Origin: Acidobacteriota bacterium
GTDB lineage: Bacteria > Acidobacteriota > Thermoanaerobaculia > Multivoradales > JAHEKO01
Direction of reading: 5' to 3'
DNA length: 45,756 nucleotides
Assembly (NCBI GenBank): GCA_029263375.1
Contig: JAJCXP010000051.1
Location: 1 to 45,756, forward strand
Shown here: positions 22,482 through 35,114 of the stretch, one piece after another
How the letters are laid out: each line of letters begins with the position of its first letter
How positions within the stretch are numbered: position 1 is the stretch's first letter
Notes under the pieces: generated by a model
Told to the model about the DNA's origin: nothing
Database searches by the model: none
What the model saw: only the letters and a program-made list of their open reading frames with translations
Translations under genes and position numbers: made by a program

Positions 22482-25022
22482 ATGATCGGTCGCACGCTTT
22501 CCCACTACCGGCTCCTCGACCTGCTCGGGGAGGGTGGGATGGGTGCCGTCTACCTGGCCGAGGACACGCGCCTCAAGCGGAAGGTCGCGCTCAAGGTGCT
22601 GCCCGAGGAGGTCACGGGCAGTGTCAGTCGCCTCGAGCGATTTCAACGCGAGGCCGAAACCCTGGCGGCACTGAATCACCCCAACATCGTGGTGATTCAC
22701 TCGGTCGAGGAGGCCGAGGGCGTGCACTTCCTCACCATGGAGCTGGTCGAGGGCAGACCCCTGAGCGATCTCATCCCAGCGGCCGGCCTGCCGCTCGCGA
22801 AGCTCTTTGCGGTGGCGGTGCCCCTGGCCGAGGCGCTGGCCGCGGCGCACTCCAGGGGCGTCACCCACCGCGATCTCAAGCCCGACAACGTGATGATCAC
22901 GAACGAAGATCACCGGGTGAAGCTACTCGATCTCGGTCTTGCCAAACTGCAGGAGTCCGACGAGATCGACCAGGACCTGAGCTCCCTGCCGACCGCGGTC
23001 ATGACAACGGAGGGGAGCGTGCTCGGCACCCTCCCCTACATGTCGCCCGAACAGGCGGAAGGCAAGCCGCTCGACCACCGGACCGACATCTTCTCGCTCG
23101 GCGTCCTTCTCTACGAGCTGGCGACCGGCAGACGGCCGTTTCGGGGGGAGACCACGGCTCGGCTGACCTCCGCGATCCTGACCGAGACGGCGCCGCCGGT
23201 GACCGAGGTGCGCGAGGATCTTCCGAGGCAGCTCGCGCGAATCATCGATCACTGCCTGGAGAAGGAGCCGCACGAGCGGTTCCAGTCGGCCCTGGACGTC
23301 GGCAATGAGCTCAAACGCCTGGACAGGGAGCTCCAGTCGACTCCGTCGGCACCACCGCACGGAGCCGCGCGCCAACCGCCCATGCCCGGCCGCCGCCGAG
23401 CATGGGGACTCACCGTCGCGCTGGTCGCGCTCGCCGTCGCCCTCGGGGGCTACTTCTGGGGCGTTCGCGCGCCGTCGTCGAGTCCGCCACCGGCGCTGAT
23501 CGCTTCGATCGTGGCGCTGCCGTCCGACGTCTTTGCGCCGGAGAGCGAGGCCTATCTGACCGACGCCATCCCGAGCACCCTCTCGACCCATCTGGCAGGG
23601 CTGGAGGGTGTCGACACCAAGCTGCCGCCAACCAGTAGCGAGATCGCGCGGATCGGTGGCGATATGGAGAAGCTCGCCGGCGTCTACCAGGTGGGAGCGT
23701 TCGTCCGCTCGTCGGTGACGAGCCATGGACCGGATCTGGTCCTGAGTGTGCAGATCGTCGAGACCGCGACCAAGAGCCTCTTGTGGGGCGCGGAGTACCG
23801 GGGACGGCAGGATGCGTACCTGGACCTGGTACGGCGCGCTGCGGACGGGATCCGAGGCTATCTGCGGCCCTCGGCCGTCGCCCCGACCGCGCCGATCGCG
23901 GTGGCCGCCACCTCCGAAGCCGAGCTGGCGCTCGAGCGCGGTAAGTACGTCTCGCGGCGGTTCCTCAACTTCGGTCGCGTCACCGACTTCGAGAGCGCGA
24001 TGTCAGCCTTCGAGCACGCCCTGGAGCTCGACCCGAGCCTCGCCGAGGCCGCGCGCGAGATCGGAGGCCTCCACATCCTCAAGTGGCAGGGGGAGAGGAC
24101 GCCAGAGCTGGCAAACGAGGCCGAACGGTGGTTGAGGCGGAGTCTCGAGCTCGATCCGAGTGCCGGTTACCCATGGTCCGGGCTGTCCTACCTCGAGAAC
24201 TACACGCGGCAGAGCGGCGATCCCTTTCTGGCGCTCCTCTACGCCCTCAAGGGGGCGGCGCTGAGTCCGCTGGATCAGTTCGCTCTCGTGAGCATCGCCC
24301 ACACGGTCGCCAACTGGTCGCTCGAGCTCGGGATCGAGGTCTCCCTCGAATCGATCCGGACGCATCCTCTCTACCTGAGTCCCGGGGTCAACGCCGCCGA
24401 CATGCACGCAGCACTCGGCAGGGCCGACCGGGGCTTGAGCCTGGTCGATCGCGCTCTCGAGATCGAGCCTCAGCTCCCCTGGGCGCACTTCAGGAAGGCC
24501 AACATGCTCTCGGTCCTCGGCCGTTTCGAGGAGGCCGAAGTGGAGCTGGAGATCGTGGCACGAGCCGTCGACGAGGGCGCTCTCCCCGAGTGGACGCTGG
24601 CGAGCTCCCGGTTCGTGTGGAAAGCCGAGCAAGCCCTCGCCGGCAACGACTTGGACGAGGCGACGAGACTGCTGGAGGAGTTCCTGCAAAGGGGGAACAC
24701 GGTCGCGATGACCGACGCCGTCTACTTCAGTTGGCAGTTCAGTCGTCGGGGCGCACCGGAGCAGACCGTAGCCTTCCTGCTCGCCGCCGCCGATCGGGGG
24801 ACCGAGCTGCCTCACGACTGGTGGCGGCTCGCCGACGGTCTGGAGCAGGTTCGCGCCGATCCTCGGCTGGCCGAGCTCCTCGCCACTTCGCGTCGATCGT
24901 TTGAGGAGTTCGTCGCGGTCCTGTCCGAGGCCCACGCTCGCGGTGAGCTGCCCGGCTTCCTGGAGGAGCCGCTCGCCGACCTGAGGGCGAGGCTCGACCT
25001 GCTCGATCCCGCGCGGAGCTAG
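22482..25022 (+). CDS. Transmembrane Ser/Thr protein kinase with TolB-like and TPR sensor half
   Basis: 846 residues. Cytoplasmic kinase domain (about 9-280): glycine loop LGEGGMGAVY, Lys38 in VALKVL, Glu57, catalytic HRDLKPDN (His129, Asp131, Asn136), DLG at 150-152 in place of DFG, and SPEQ. A Pro-rich linker leads to one membrane helix (about 307-327). Outside it, a TolB/FlgO-like domain (about 335-450, with IPSTLSTHLAGLEGVDTKLP, split here only for reference) and a TPR-rich helical C-terminus follow. This build is common in acidobacteria and related phyla; ligand and substrates are unknown. The start is ATG 22482, where MIGRTLSHYRLLDLL matches family N-termini; GTG 22464 is possible. Convergent with the DUF1028 gene. 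Confidence 0.88.
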   Translation: MIGRTLSHYRLLDLLGEGGMGAVYLAEDTRLKRKVALKVLPEEVTGSVSRLERFQREAETLAALNHPNIVVIHSVEEAEGVHFLTMELVEGRPLSDLIPAAGLPLAKLFAVAVPLAEALAAAHSRGVTHRDLKPDNVMITNEDHRVKLLDLGLAKLQESDEIDQDLSSLPTAVMTTEGSVLGTLPYMSPEQAEGKPLDHRTDIFSLGVLLYELATGRRPFRGETTARLTSAILTETAPPVTEVREDLPRQLARIIDHCLEKEPHERFQSALDVGNELKRLDRELQSTPSAPPHGAARQPPMPGRRRAWGLTVALVALAVALGGYFWGVRAPSSSPPPALIASIVALPSDVFAPESEAYLTDAIPSTLSTHLAGLEGVDTKLPPTSSEIARIGGDMEKLAGVYQVGAFVRSSVTSHGPDLVLSVQIVETATKSLLWGAEYRGRQDAYLDLVRRAADGIRGYLRPSAVAPTAPIAVAATSEAELALERGKYVSRRFLNFGRVTDFESAMSAFEHALELDPSLAEAAREIGGLHILKWQGERTPELANEAERWLRRSLELDPSAGYPWSGLSYLENYTRQSGDPFLALLYALKGAALSPLDQFALVSIAHTVANWSLELGIEVSLESIRTHPLYLSPGVNAADMHAALGRADRGLSLVDRALEIEPQLPWAHFRKANMLSVLGRFEEAEVELEIVARAVDEGALPEWTLASSRFVWKAEQALAGNDLDEATRLLEEFLQRGNTVAMTDAVYFSWQFSRRGAPEQTVAFLLAAADRGTELPHDWWRLADGLEQVRADPRLAELLATSRRSFEEFVAVLSEAHARGELPGFLEEPLADLRARLDLLDPARS

Positions 25023-25064
25023 CTACCGCCGCCGCCCTCTGGCCTGGGACTCGCGGTCGGGCCG

Positions 25065-26132
25065 CTACCCGGAGTCCGAATCGCTGTCCGAATCGCTGTC
25101 CGAGTCGTCGTCGGAGTCGCTGCCACAAGGGACGAAGACGTCTCGCGGCTCACCGGTCACGAGGTAGTCGGCCAGCGGACCATCGATGAACCGCACTCCG
25201 CCGTCGACCACCGTCGGATTGGTGAAGAAGACGTTGAAGCTCCCGAAGGCCGCCAGCGCCAGCTCGGCCGCGTCCGACCAGACGCCGTTGACCGGGCCCT
25301 GGTAACACCCGAGATCCTTCAATGCCCGCTGGACGCTCTTCGCCAGGCCCCGGGTCAGCTCCACGCGATCTCTGGGATCGGGCGGCGTCAGTGTGCCGAG
25401 GAAAGCGTTGACCTCGAAGGCCAGCTCCTCTTCCCAGTTCGCCGCTCGATTGACATTGGCGTCGGTCCCGAGCTCGGAAAGCGACGCCAGAGCCCAAGCA
25501 TCAGTATAGACCTTCAGACTGGCCGAAAACTCGCCGCGAACATCGTTGCCGACCGGCGATCCGGCCTGGAGGGCCGCGAGCAGCCGCCGCGCCAGACTGC
25601 CGTCGTTGGCCTCGAAGGCGGCGGCCATCGCGGCACACACGTCCGCACTCGTCTGGATGTTCGCCTGCACCGCGTAAGTATCGCCGAGCACGTCGCAGGT
25701 CTCCGGGAAGTTGTTGGTGCCCGTGTGGTTGGCGACCGTGACGCCTGACGGCGTGGGATAGAGCGCCGCCACGCCGAGCTGCCGGTCGTCGGCCAGGGGA
25801 TCGGCCGCAAGCGCGTTGGCCAGAGCGGTCGGCGCGTCGAGGCCGCCGATCAGGATCCCGTCGACGATAGCTCTGGCAGTAGCGAGCGAGGGAAACGACT
25901 GATTCGCCACACTCACGCCCACCTGCCCCACCGGGACGAACGCCGGAACGCCAGTGGGAAAGGAGACCACTGCGATGCCGCACGATGCGTCGGTGGGATC
26001 GCAGGCGACGATCGATCGAGTGTGGAAACGTGGACCCTCCTGGCCGCGACCGGGTGAGGCCGGAGCCAGGGCAAGGACCAAAAGCGAGCACAGAACTCCC
26101 CCCGCGCGCTGGAGATAGCTGCGTCTAGTCAT
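25065..26132 (-). CDS. DUF1028 Ntn-hydrolase-like exported protein with acidic Ser-Asp tail
   Basis: 355 residues. N-terminus MTRRSYLQRAGG plus a hydrophobic stretch looks like a twin-arginine signal. Residues about 35-235 match DUF1028: FHTRSIVACDP, CGIAVVSFPTGVPAFVPVGQ, DDRQLGVAALYPTPSG and HTGTNNF. A later helical segment (SVQRALKDLGCYQGPVNGVW) resembles the small peptidoglycan-binding modules that often end DUF1028 proteins. The last 18 residues are almost pure Ser/Asp. The start at ATG 26132 is fixed by AAGGAG six bases upstream; an in-frame longer reading to 26255 lacks a signal. Enzymatic activity for DUF1028 is not established to my knowledge. Confidence 0.82.
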   Translation of the reverse strand: MTRRSYLQRAGGVLCSLLVLALAPASPGRGQEGPRFHTRSIVACDPTDASCGIAVVSFPTGVPAFVPVGQVGVSVANQSFPSLATARAIVDGILIGGLDAPTALANALAADPLADDRQLGVAALYPTPSGVTVANHTGTNNFPETCDVLGDTYAVQANIQTSADVCAAMAAAFEANDGSLARRLLAALQAGSPVGNDVRGEFSASLKVYTDAWALASLSELGTDANVNRAANWEEELAFEVNAFLGTLTPPDPRDRVELTRGLAKSVQRALKDLGCYQGPVNGVWSDAAELALAAFGSFNVFFTNPTVVDGGVRFIDGPLADYLVTGEPRDVFVPCGSDSDDDSDSDSDSDSDSG

Positions 26133-26347
26133 CTTCCACTCCTTGGTCATCGACCAGTCAGACCCGGTTTCGAGCCTCGGTCGTTGCGCGCATTGGCACG
26201 CGCCTGACTCAGAGCACACCGCTCGGGGTCGCAAGACTCCGAGACCCTTAGCCACATCAGCTGTCGATGTGAACTGATCCTAAGACCTGGATCGATCGAG
26301 CGTCAAGGTGGAGACGGAGAGGCTCGATCGGAGCGCATTCCGAGAGG
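26133..26347. other. Intergenic region between mqnA and the DUF1028 gene
   Basis: 215 bases with no convincing reading frame on either strand. It probably holds the 3' end of the mqnA transcript and the promoter of the DUF1028 gene. No terminator hairpin with a T-run was found. Confidence 0.4.
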
Positions 26348-27148
26348 TCAGTCGGACCAGAGCTGTAGCGGCGCGACCCGCTCGATCAGACCGTGCGCCT
26401 GGGCGCGACGGAAATACTCCTCGAGCCCAGCCATCTCGGCTGCGCCGAGCTGGAAGCTGAGATTCTCGGTCAGATACTCGTGCACAACTTCGGTGCTCAG
26501 GCCCATCTCGCCGGACGCCTGCGTAGCCAGATCGGCTACATTCTCGAGACCGAGCCGCAGGCTCTCCCGGAGGAGCTTCGCGAGACCCGGACGCTCCACC
26601 CCGCGCCGCACCGCCCACACCGCGAACACGAACGGATGTCCGGTCAGCTTCCGCCACTCGTGCGCCAGGTCGAAGATCCGGTAGGGGTCTCGGTCGATGT
26701 GGAGCGCCGGATCGCCGATGATCAGAGCGGCGTCCGACTGAGCGAGCATCGCGTCGAGGTCGGGCTCGGCCTGGCGGTACTCGGCGCTCACTCCGTAGGC
26801 GTCCTCGAGCAGGATCCGCACGAGCGCTGCGGAGGTGCGACTGTTCAGATCGAGCGCCACACTCCGGACCTCGCCGAGCGGCCGGCGAGAGACCAGCAGC
26901 ACGCTCCGCACCTCGTGCCGCGCGGCCACCGCCAACCCCGGCACGACCTGGAGATCGGGGATCCTCTGGAGCTCGATCGACGGGATCAACCCGACGTCGA
27001 TCTCCCCCGCCGCCAGCATCTCGGCGACCTGCGCCGGCGGCCGAAACACCGGCTCCATGCCGGCCGGGGCCCTGCCGTGGCGAAACGACCAGGCAAGCGG
27101 CCGGCTATTCAGATAGTCGACGATACCGACGCGACAGGAGGGGGACAC
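26348..27148 (-). CDS. mqnA: Chorismate dehydratase MqnA
   Basis: 266 residues with a periplasmic-binding-protein-like fold. Removes water from chorismate to give 3-(1-carboxyvinyl)oxybenzoate, the first step of the futalosine menaquinone pathway. Seen: VGIVDYLNSRPLAW, PAQVAEMLAAGEIDVGLIPS, SVLLVSRRPL, LDLNSRTSAALVRILL and a LIIGDPAL segment, all characteristic. The reading frame begins with GTG at 27146-27148, which lies inside the REPIN-like repeat. No other ATG, GTG or TTG occurs before the conserved VGIVDYLNS block. No ribosome-binding site precedes it, and the start sits in a perfect 24-base stem, so the native 5' end seems to have been replaced by the element. Confidence 0.9.
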   Translation of the reverse strand: MSPSCRVGIVDYLNSRPLAWSFRHGRAPAGMEPVFRPPAQVAEMLAAGEIDVGLIPSIELQRIPDLQVVPGLAVAARHEVRSVLLVSRRPLGEVRSVALDLNSRTSAALVRILLEDAYGVSAEYRQAEPDLDAMLAQSDAALIIGDPALHIDRDPYRIFDLAHEWRKLTGHPFVFAVWAVRRGVERPGLAKLLRESLRLGLENVADLATQASGEMGLSTEVVHEYLTENLSFQLGAAEMAGLEEYFRRAQAHGLIERVAPLQLWSD

Positions 27149-27239
27149 AATACGTAATTCCGGCCGAAATCACGGACGCACGGACGATCCCGGTCTGGGA
27201 GCGCCGCGGTTACGTCCGGAATTACGTATTGTGTCCCCC
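27140..27239. repeat. REPIN-like inverted repeat, copy 2
   Basis: Perfect 24-base arms at 27140-27163 and 27216-27239 around a 52-base centre. The arms contain the same 19-base core GGGGGACACAATACGTAAT as the copy at 1955-2025, but the bases beyond the core differ (TTCCGG here, GCG there), as expected of related but separate insertions. It fills the whole rho-mqnA interval: it ends 6 bases before the rho stop codon on one side and runs into the mqnA coding frame on the other. A transcript crossing it would form a long hairpin. Confidence 0.87.
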
Positions 27240-27244
27240 AACTT

Positions 27245-28549
<1,305 letters not shown>

Positions 28550-28561
28550 GGGGTTGGATTC

Positions 28562-29173
28562 CTATCCTTGGATGGAGTCATTTGAGGAGGGGTCGAGAAA
28601 GGTGTTGATCTCTTTCCAGAGATCACGGACTCCTTCGCCTGACTTGGCGGAGAAGGCGATCACCTCGACGTCGTCGCCGATCTCGAGGGTGCGGCGAATC
28701 TTGGAAATCGCGGCGGGGCGCCGGGCGCGTCCGACCTTGTCCACCTTGGTGGCGATCAGAGTCGGAGCGTGGCCCAGCGAGGTGAGGTATTCGAAGGCCT
28801 GCACGTCGAGCGGCGTGGCGCCGACCTTGGCGTCGACGAGTTGCAGGACATGGATGCGATTCTCGGGTTGCTCGAAGTAGCTCTCGATCAGGCGTGCCCA
28901 CTCGGCGCGGTCGCTCTTGCTCGCCTTGGCGTAGCCGAAGCCCGGCAGGTCGACGAACAGGACCTGCGAATCGATCAGGAAGTAGTTGATGGCTCGCGTG
29001 CGACCCGGGGTCGAGCTGATGCGCGCCAGCGCCTTGCGCCCGAGCAGCCGATTGAGCAGCGTCGACTTGCCGACATTGGAACGGCCGACAAAGGCGATCT
29101 CGGGTTTTCCGTCGCACAGGAGGTCTCTTACGTGGTGGGCTGCTCGAATGAATTCGGCTGCATTGGTTTTCAA
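28562..29173 (-). CDS. engB: Ribosome biogenesis GTPase EngB (YihA/YsxC)
   Basis: 203 residues, the family's usual size. GTPase required for assembly of the large ribosomal subunit. G1 FVGRSNVGKST, G2 STPGRTRAINYF, G3 DLPGFGYA, G4 TKVDK and G5 FSAKSG are all intact. I chose TTG 29173 because the protein then begins MKTNAAEFIRAAHH, like family N-termini (AEF near residue 5), and GGAAGGG lies upstream; an in-frame GTG at 29224 would add 17 unrelated residues. Lies between lon (upstream) and rho (downstream) on the same strand. Confidence 0.93.
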   Translation of the reverse strand: MKTNAAEFIRAAHHVRDLLCDGKPEIAFVGRSNVGKSTLLNRLLGRKALARISSTPGRTRAINYFLIDSQVLFVDLPGFGYAKASKSDRAEWARLIESYFEQPENRIHVLQLVDAKVGATPLDVQAFEYLTSLGHAPTLIATKVDKVGRARRPAAISKIRRTLEIGDDVEVIAFSAKSGEGVRDLWKEINTFLDPSSNDSIQG

Positions 29174-29321
29174 GGGTTCCCACCCTTCCCGACGACTGGC
29201 CGCCGGTTGGAGAACCGCCGGCACCCCCGACTAAAGCAGTAGTAGTTGAAACTGAGGATCGGAATGGTGGAACTAGACCTCCGCCCGACAACGCTCGGGG
29301 TGTTGAACCCCTGACGCTTGA
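29174..29321 (-). other. lon-engB spacer with a small hairpin
   Basis: 148 bases between lon and engB. Just after the lon stop, GGGGT (29297-29301) and ACCCC (29307-29311) can pair around GTTGA; no T-run follows on the minus strand, so terminator activity is doubtful. The remainder probably contains an engB promoter or the 5' leader of the engB-rho transcript. Confidence 0.3.
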
Positions 29322-31745
29322 CTAGTGTGCGATTGGGCCGGTTTCGACCGGTTTCGCCGCCGTCTTGTCGAGCGGTTGCTCGGAACCGGTCAGCGAGTTC
29401 AAATCGCCATCCAGCGCCAAGCGCAATACTTCATCCATCGATTCTACCGGATGGATCTCCATGAGGTCACGGACCTCCTTTGGAATCTCGTCGAGATCCT
29501 TGAGATTGTCCTTCGGCAGAATGATCTCCCGGATGTCCGCCCGGTAGGCGGCCAGGATCTTGTGCTTGACCCCGCCGACGGGAAGAACCTTCCCGCGCAG
29601 CGTGATCTCACCCGTCATAGCGACGTCTTTGCGAACCGGCACCCCGGTCACCGCCGAAACGAGTGCTGTTGCCATGGTGATTCCAGCGGAGGGGCCGTCC
29701 TTCGGGATCGCCCCTTCCGGTACGTGCAGATGCAGATCCTTGTCCTGGTTGAACTCGGGATCGACGCCCAGGAGCTCGGCGCGGCTGCGGAGGTACGAGA
29801 CCGCCGCCCGGGCCGACTCCTGCATCACGTCGCCCAGCTTTCCGGTGAGGATCAGCTTGCCGCGACCGCTCATCAGCCCAACCTCGGTCTCGAGGATCTC
29901 GCCGCCCGCTTCGGTCCAAGCCAGACCGGTGGCAACGCCGACCTCGGAGCGCTCGGCCTTCTTGCGCGACCGGAACTTGACCTTGCCGAGGTAGGTCTCG
30001 ACCTCCTCGGCGCTCACGTGGATCTTGCCTTCCTTGTCACCCTGGACGATGTGCCGTGCGACCTTCCGGCAGATCTTGGCGATCTCCCGCTCCAGGCTGC
30101 GCACTCCGGCTTCGCGGGTGTAGCTCTCGATGACCACCTTGAGCGCCTCGTCCTCGAACTCGATCTCACGCTTGCCGGAGAGACCGTGCTTCTCGCGCTG
30201 CTTGGGCACCAGGAAGTCGCGGGCGATCTCGAGCTTCTCGTTCAGGGTGTAGCCGGTCAGCTGGATCATCTCCATTCGATCCTGGAGCGGCCCCGGAATC
30301 GTGTGAGTGACGTTCGCCGTGGCGATGAACATCACCTTCGAGAGATCGTACTCGGCGTCCAGGTAGTGATCCTTGAACGCATTGTTCTGCTCGGGATCCA
30401 GAACCTCCATCAACGCCGACGAAGGGTCGCCGCGGAAGTCGGTCGACATCTTGTCGATCTCGTCGAGCAGAAAGACCGGGTTGACCTTGCCCGCCTTCTT
30501 CATCATCTGGACGATCTGGCCCGGGAAGGCGCCGATGTAGGTGCGACGATGGCCGCGGATCTCTGCCTCATCGCGCACGCCGCCGAGTGACAGCCGCACG
30601 AACTTCCTGCCGGTCGCGCGAGCGATCGATTTCGCGAGCGAGGACTTGCCCACGCCTGGAGGGCCCACGAAGCAGACGATCGAGCTCTGGGTCTGCTCGG
30701 TCAGTTGACGCACCGCCAGGAACTCGAGGATCCGTTCCTTGACCTTCTCGAGGCCGTAGTGGTCCTCGTCGAGGATCTTCTGTGCCCGGTTGAGATCCTT
30801 GATCTCGCGACTCTTCTTCTTCCAGGGCACCGACACCAGCCAGTCGATGTAGTTGCGCGAGACGGTCGCCTCGGCCGAGACCGGGGGCATCGCCTCCAGC
30901 CGCTTGAGCTCCTGTTCGGCCTTCTCCTTGACCTCTTTCGGCAGACCACACTCTTCGATCTGCTCCTTGAGCTCGGCGTACTCGTCGGTCTTGTCGTCCT
31001 TGCGCCCGAGCTCCTGATGGATCGCCTTGATCTTCTCGTTCAGGTAGTACTCTTTTTGCGCCTTCTCCATCTGCTTCTTGACCTGAACGTTGATCCGCTT
31101 GTCGATGTTGACCTTCTCCAACTCGACGTCGAGCAGGTCGTGCAGGCGCTGCAGACGCTCGTAGGGATTGAGCAGCTCGAGCAGCGACTGCTTGTCGCTG
31201 GTCGACACCACCAGGTGAGCGGCGAGCTGATCGGTGAAGCGATCCGGATCGTCCTCCTTGATCGTCGACACCAGCCCCTCGAAGGCGAGGTGGTGGGAGA
31301 GCTTGGCGTACTGCTCGAACACCGACAGAACCTTCTGGATGTAGGCGTCGATCTTCTCGTCACTCGGGTAGTCGATGTCGAAGGTCTCGATGTCGCAGAT
31401 CTGACCACCGTCCTCGTCGCGCAGCTCGAGCATGCGCGCGCGCCGGACGCCTTCGACCATCACCTTGACGTTGCCGTTCGGCAGCTTCAGGTTCTGGACG
31501 ATCTTGGCGACCACGCCGATCTCGTACATGTCGCCGACCTCGGGATCGTCGACCTTGGGATCCTTCTGTGCGACCAGGAAGATCCGCTTCTTGTTCGAGA
31601 GCAGGCTGCGCTCGAGAGCTCGGACCGAGCTCTCTCGGCCGACAATGAACGGCGCCATCATGTGTGGAAAGACCACCATGTCGCGCAGTGGCACCAGAGG
31701 CAGCGTGCTACGCGTGCTGGTGATGAAGCTCGAGCTCTCGCTCAT
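29322..31745 (-). CDS. lon: ATP-dependent protease Lon
   Basis: 807 residues, full length for LonA. An N-terminal substrate-binding domain ([19 protein letters not shown] onward) and coiled coil precede the AAA+ module with Walker A GPPGVGKS and Walker [11 protein letters not shown]. The C-terminal serine protease domain has the catalytic serine in [15 protein letters not shown] and the partner lysine in [12 protein letters not shown]. Degrades misfolded and regulatory proteins in the cytoplasm. Third protease gene of the tig-clpP-clpX-lon run, 47 bases after clpX. No CIRCE-type heat-shock operator was seen upstream. Confidence 0.96.
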   Translation of the reverse strand: MSESSSFITSTRSTLPLVPLRDMVVFPHMMAPFIVGRESSVRALERSLLSNKKRIFLVAQKDPKVDDPEVGDMYEIGVVAKIVQNLKLPNGNVKVMVEGVRRARMLELRDEDGGQICDIETFDIDYPSDEKIDAYIQKVLSVFEQYAKLSHHLAFEGLVSTIKEDDPDRFTDQLAAHLVVSTSDKQSLLELLNPYERLQRLHDLLDVELEKVNIDKRINVQVKKQMEKAQKEYYLNEKIKAIHQELGRKDDKTDEYAELKEQIEECGLPKEVKEKAEQELKRLEAMPPVSAEATVSRNYIDWLVSVPWKKKSREIKDLNRAQKILDEDHYGLEKVKERILEFLAVRQLTEQTQSSIVCFVGPPGVGKSSLAKSIARATGRKFVRLSLGGVRDEAEIRGHRRTYIGAFPGQIVQMMKKAGKVNPVFLLDEIDKMSTDFRGDPSSALMEVLDPEQNNAFKDHYLDAEYDLSKVMFIATANVTHTIPGPLQDRMEMIQLTGYTLNEKLEIARDFLVPKQREKHGLSGKREIEFEDEALKVVIESYTREAGVRSLEREIAKICRKVARHIVQGDKEGKIHVSAEEVETYLGKVKFRSRKKAERSEVGVATGLAWTEAGGEILETEVGLMSGRGKLILTGKLGDVMQESARAAVSYLRSRAELLGVDPEFNQDKDLHLHVPEGAIPKDGPSAGITMATALVSAVTGVPVRKDVAMTGEITLRGKVLPVGGVKHKILAAYRADIREIILPKDNLKDLDEIPKEVRDLMEIHPVESMDEVLRLALDGDLNSLTGSEQPLDKTAAKPVETGPIAH

Positions 31746-31792
31746 ATGGACCCTTGTGCTTTCAGGCTGGGGGCCGGCACTGCGTCAAAAGG

Positions 31793-33028
<1,236 letters not shown>

Positions 33029-33169
33029 TCGTCCTCCGAGGTTAGGAACCAGCTGCAAATCAGCTACGCCACATAGAACCGCTGGCGCCGCTTCAGGTAT
33101 TCCTCGGCCCGCCACTCCGGCGAGCGCTATCGAATTTTAGCAGATAGACAGTGCGCAGGACGGTGGAAT

Positions 33170-33766
33170 CTAACCCACCACGTCGATTCGCCGCTCCATC
33201 ACCAGGTCGGCGAGACCGTAGTCCACCGCCTCCTGCGCGACCAGGATCTTGTCGCGCTCGGTGTCGCTGTTGATCTCGTCCTCGTCGCGGCCGGTGTGAT
33301 GGGCCAGGATCTCGTTGATTCGCTGCCGCATTCTCAGCAGATCCTTGGCGTGGATGTCGATGTCGGTCTGCTGGCCCTGGAGCCCGTAAAGCAGCGGCTG
33401 GTGGATCAGCACCCGGCTGTTTGGCAGCACGAAACGCTTGCCCTTGCTGCCCGCCGCGAGCAGGATCGCGGCCATCGAGGCCGCCTGCCCGACGCAGGTC
33501 GTAGCGATGTCGGGCTTGATGTACTGCATGGTGTCGTAGATCGCCAGACCGGCGGTCACCGAGCCGCCCGGCGAGTTGATGTAGATGGCGATGTCCTTCT
33601 CGGGGTTCTCGGCCTCGAGAAACAGCATCTGGGCGATGATCAGGTTCGACACGTCGTCGTCGATCGAGCGGCCCAGAAAAATGATGTTGTCCTTGAGTAG
33701 ACGGGAATAGATGTCGTAGGCGCGCTCGCCTCGGTTCGTCTGCTCGACCACCATCGGAATCAGCAT
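33170..33766 (-). CDS. clpP: ClpP protease subunit
   Basis: 198 residues, usual length. Serine protease that forms the double-ring degradation chamber for ClpX. Seen: [19 protein letters not shown] at the N-terminus, [20 protein letters not shown], the nucleophile serine in [14 protein letters not shown], the histidine in RVLIHQPL, and the C-terminal [17 protein letters not shown]. Follows tig after 46 bases on the same strand, the common bacterial order tig-clpP-clpX. Confidence 0.96.
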   Translation of the reverse strand: MLIPMVVEQTNRGERAYDIYSRLLKDNIIFLGRSIDDDVSNLIIAQMLFLEAENPEKDIAIYINSPGGSVTAGLAIYDTMQYIKPDIATTCVGQAASMAAILLAAGSKGKRFVLPNSRVLIHQPLLYGLQGQQTDIDIHAKDLLRMRQRINEILAHHTGRDEDEINSDTERDKILVAQEAVDYGLADLVMERRIDVVG

Positions 33767-33812
33767 TGTTCAGAAATCTCCTTGGGGTGCGTCTTCGTCA
33801 TTCGGACCGATT

Positions 33813-35114
33813 TTACTCGGACTCGTCGGGGGCGGCTTCGGCGGATGTCACAGCCTCGGTCGGCTTCAGCTCATCGCCGGTCAGGCGCCGGAGCGCCTTG
33901 TCGCGCGCGAGCTGCAACCGCAGCTCGCCCAGACGGCCGGCGCGATCGAGCGCCTGGCGGACCGCCGGCGCGGTCTTGCCCTGAGCCCGAGCGAGCGCCG
34001 CCAAGCTGGCCTCGAACTCGGACTCCGACACCTCGACCTCGAGCTTCTCCACCACCGCGTCGAGCAGCAGCCGGGAGTGGACCTCCTTCTCGCCCTGCGG
34101 CCGGGTCTGCTGGAAGAGACCCTGCCAGTCGACCTCGGCCTTCTCGGGGTCCATACCGTGCCGAGCCATGTCCTCCGCGTACGACCGCAGGATGTTCTCG
34201 GTCTCGCGGTCGACCACGCCTTCGGGCAGCTGTAGCGGGTGGCGTTCGCGCAGCTGCTCGAGAACGATCTGCTCGCGCTTGCGGCGGCTCTCGTGCGCCT
34301 TGTTGTGGGCGAGCCGCTCGGTGATGCCGGCGCGTAGCGCGGCAACGTTCTCGAACTCACCGACTTTGGCCGCGAACTCGTCGTCGACCTCAGGCAGGTC
34401 TCGCTCACGGACCTTGTCGATCTCGATCCGGTACTTGCGGGTCGCGCCATCCTCGCCTTCCTGGCGCGAGAACTCGGTCTCGGTGCCGGCGCCCTGGCCG
34501 GTCACCGCGATCGTCAGCTCCTCCCACACCTTGGGGTCGCCGACCTCGAACGAGACCGGGGTCGGCTCGTCGCTCTCGCCCTCCTCGCCGCCCTCCTCGA
34601 GGGTGATCTTGCCCACCACCTGGTCGCCGCGAGCCACCGCGCGATCGGCGTCCTGCCACTCGGCGACGTTGCGGCGCAGATCCTCGAGCGAGTTCTCGAT
34701 CTCCTCGTCGGTCGGCTGATCGTCCTTCTCGGGCAGATCGAACGACTCGATGTCGCCGAGCTCGATCTCCGGCCTGACCTCGACGATCGCGTCGAACGTC
34801 AGACTCGAGCCGCCCTCGTAGTCCACCTGCTCGACCGACGGCGTCAGCAGCGGCTCGAGTCCGCTCTCCGCCTGGGCCTGATGCCAGTAGCGCGGCACCA
34901 GGCGATCGATCACCTCCTTGCGAATCTCGTCGCCGAAGCGCTTCTGAACAACGGCCAGCGGCACCTTGCCCTTGCGGAAGCCGGGCAGGCTCGCGTTCTT
35001 CCGGTACTCCTGGGCCACCCGGTTGGCTTCGGCCTCGACCGCCGGGCCGGGCACTTCGATCTTCACCTGCTTGCGGCAAACGCCGACGTCTTCTACCGAA
35101 ACTACGACACTCAT
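33813..35114 (-). CDS. tig: Trigger factor, ribosome-associated chaperone
   Basis: 433 residues. The N-terminal ribosome-binding domain carries the signature LPGFRKGKVPLAVVQKRFG. A FKBP-like prolyl isomerase domain (about 150-245, starting near RGDQVVGKITLEEG) is present but weakly conserved, and a long helical chaperone domain follows. The C-terminus is acidic. Binds nascent chains at the ribosome exit. First protein gene of the protease run; the tRNA-Leu gene lies about 100 bases upstream on the same strand. Confidence 0.94.
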   Translation of the reverse strand: MSVVVSVEDVGVCRKQVKIEVPGPAVEAEANRVAQEYRKNASLPGFRKGKVPLAVVQKRFGDEIRKEVIDRLVPRYWHQAQAESGLEPLLTPSVEQVDYEGGSSLTFDAIVEVRPEIELGDIESFDLPEKDDQPTDEEIENSLEDLRRNVAEWQDADRAVARGDQVVGKITLEEGGEEGESDEPTPVSFEVGDPKVWEELTIAVTGQGAGTETEFSRQEGEDGATRKYRIEIDKVRERDLPEVDDEFAAKVGEFENVAALRAGITERLAHNKAHESRRKREQIVLEQLRERHPLQLPEGVVDRETENILRSYAEDMARHGMDPEKAEVDWQGLFQQTRPQGEKEVHSRLLLDAVVEKLEVEVSESEFEASLAALARAQGKTAPAVRQALDRAGRLGELRLQLARDKALRRLTGDELKPTEAVTSAEAAPDESE

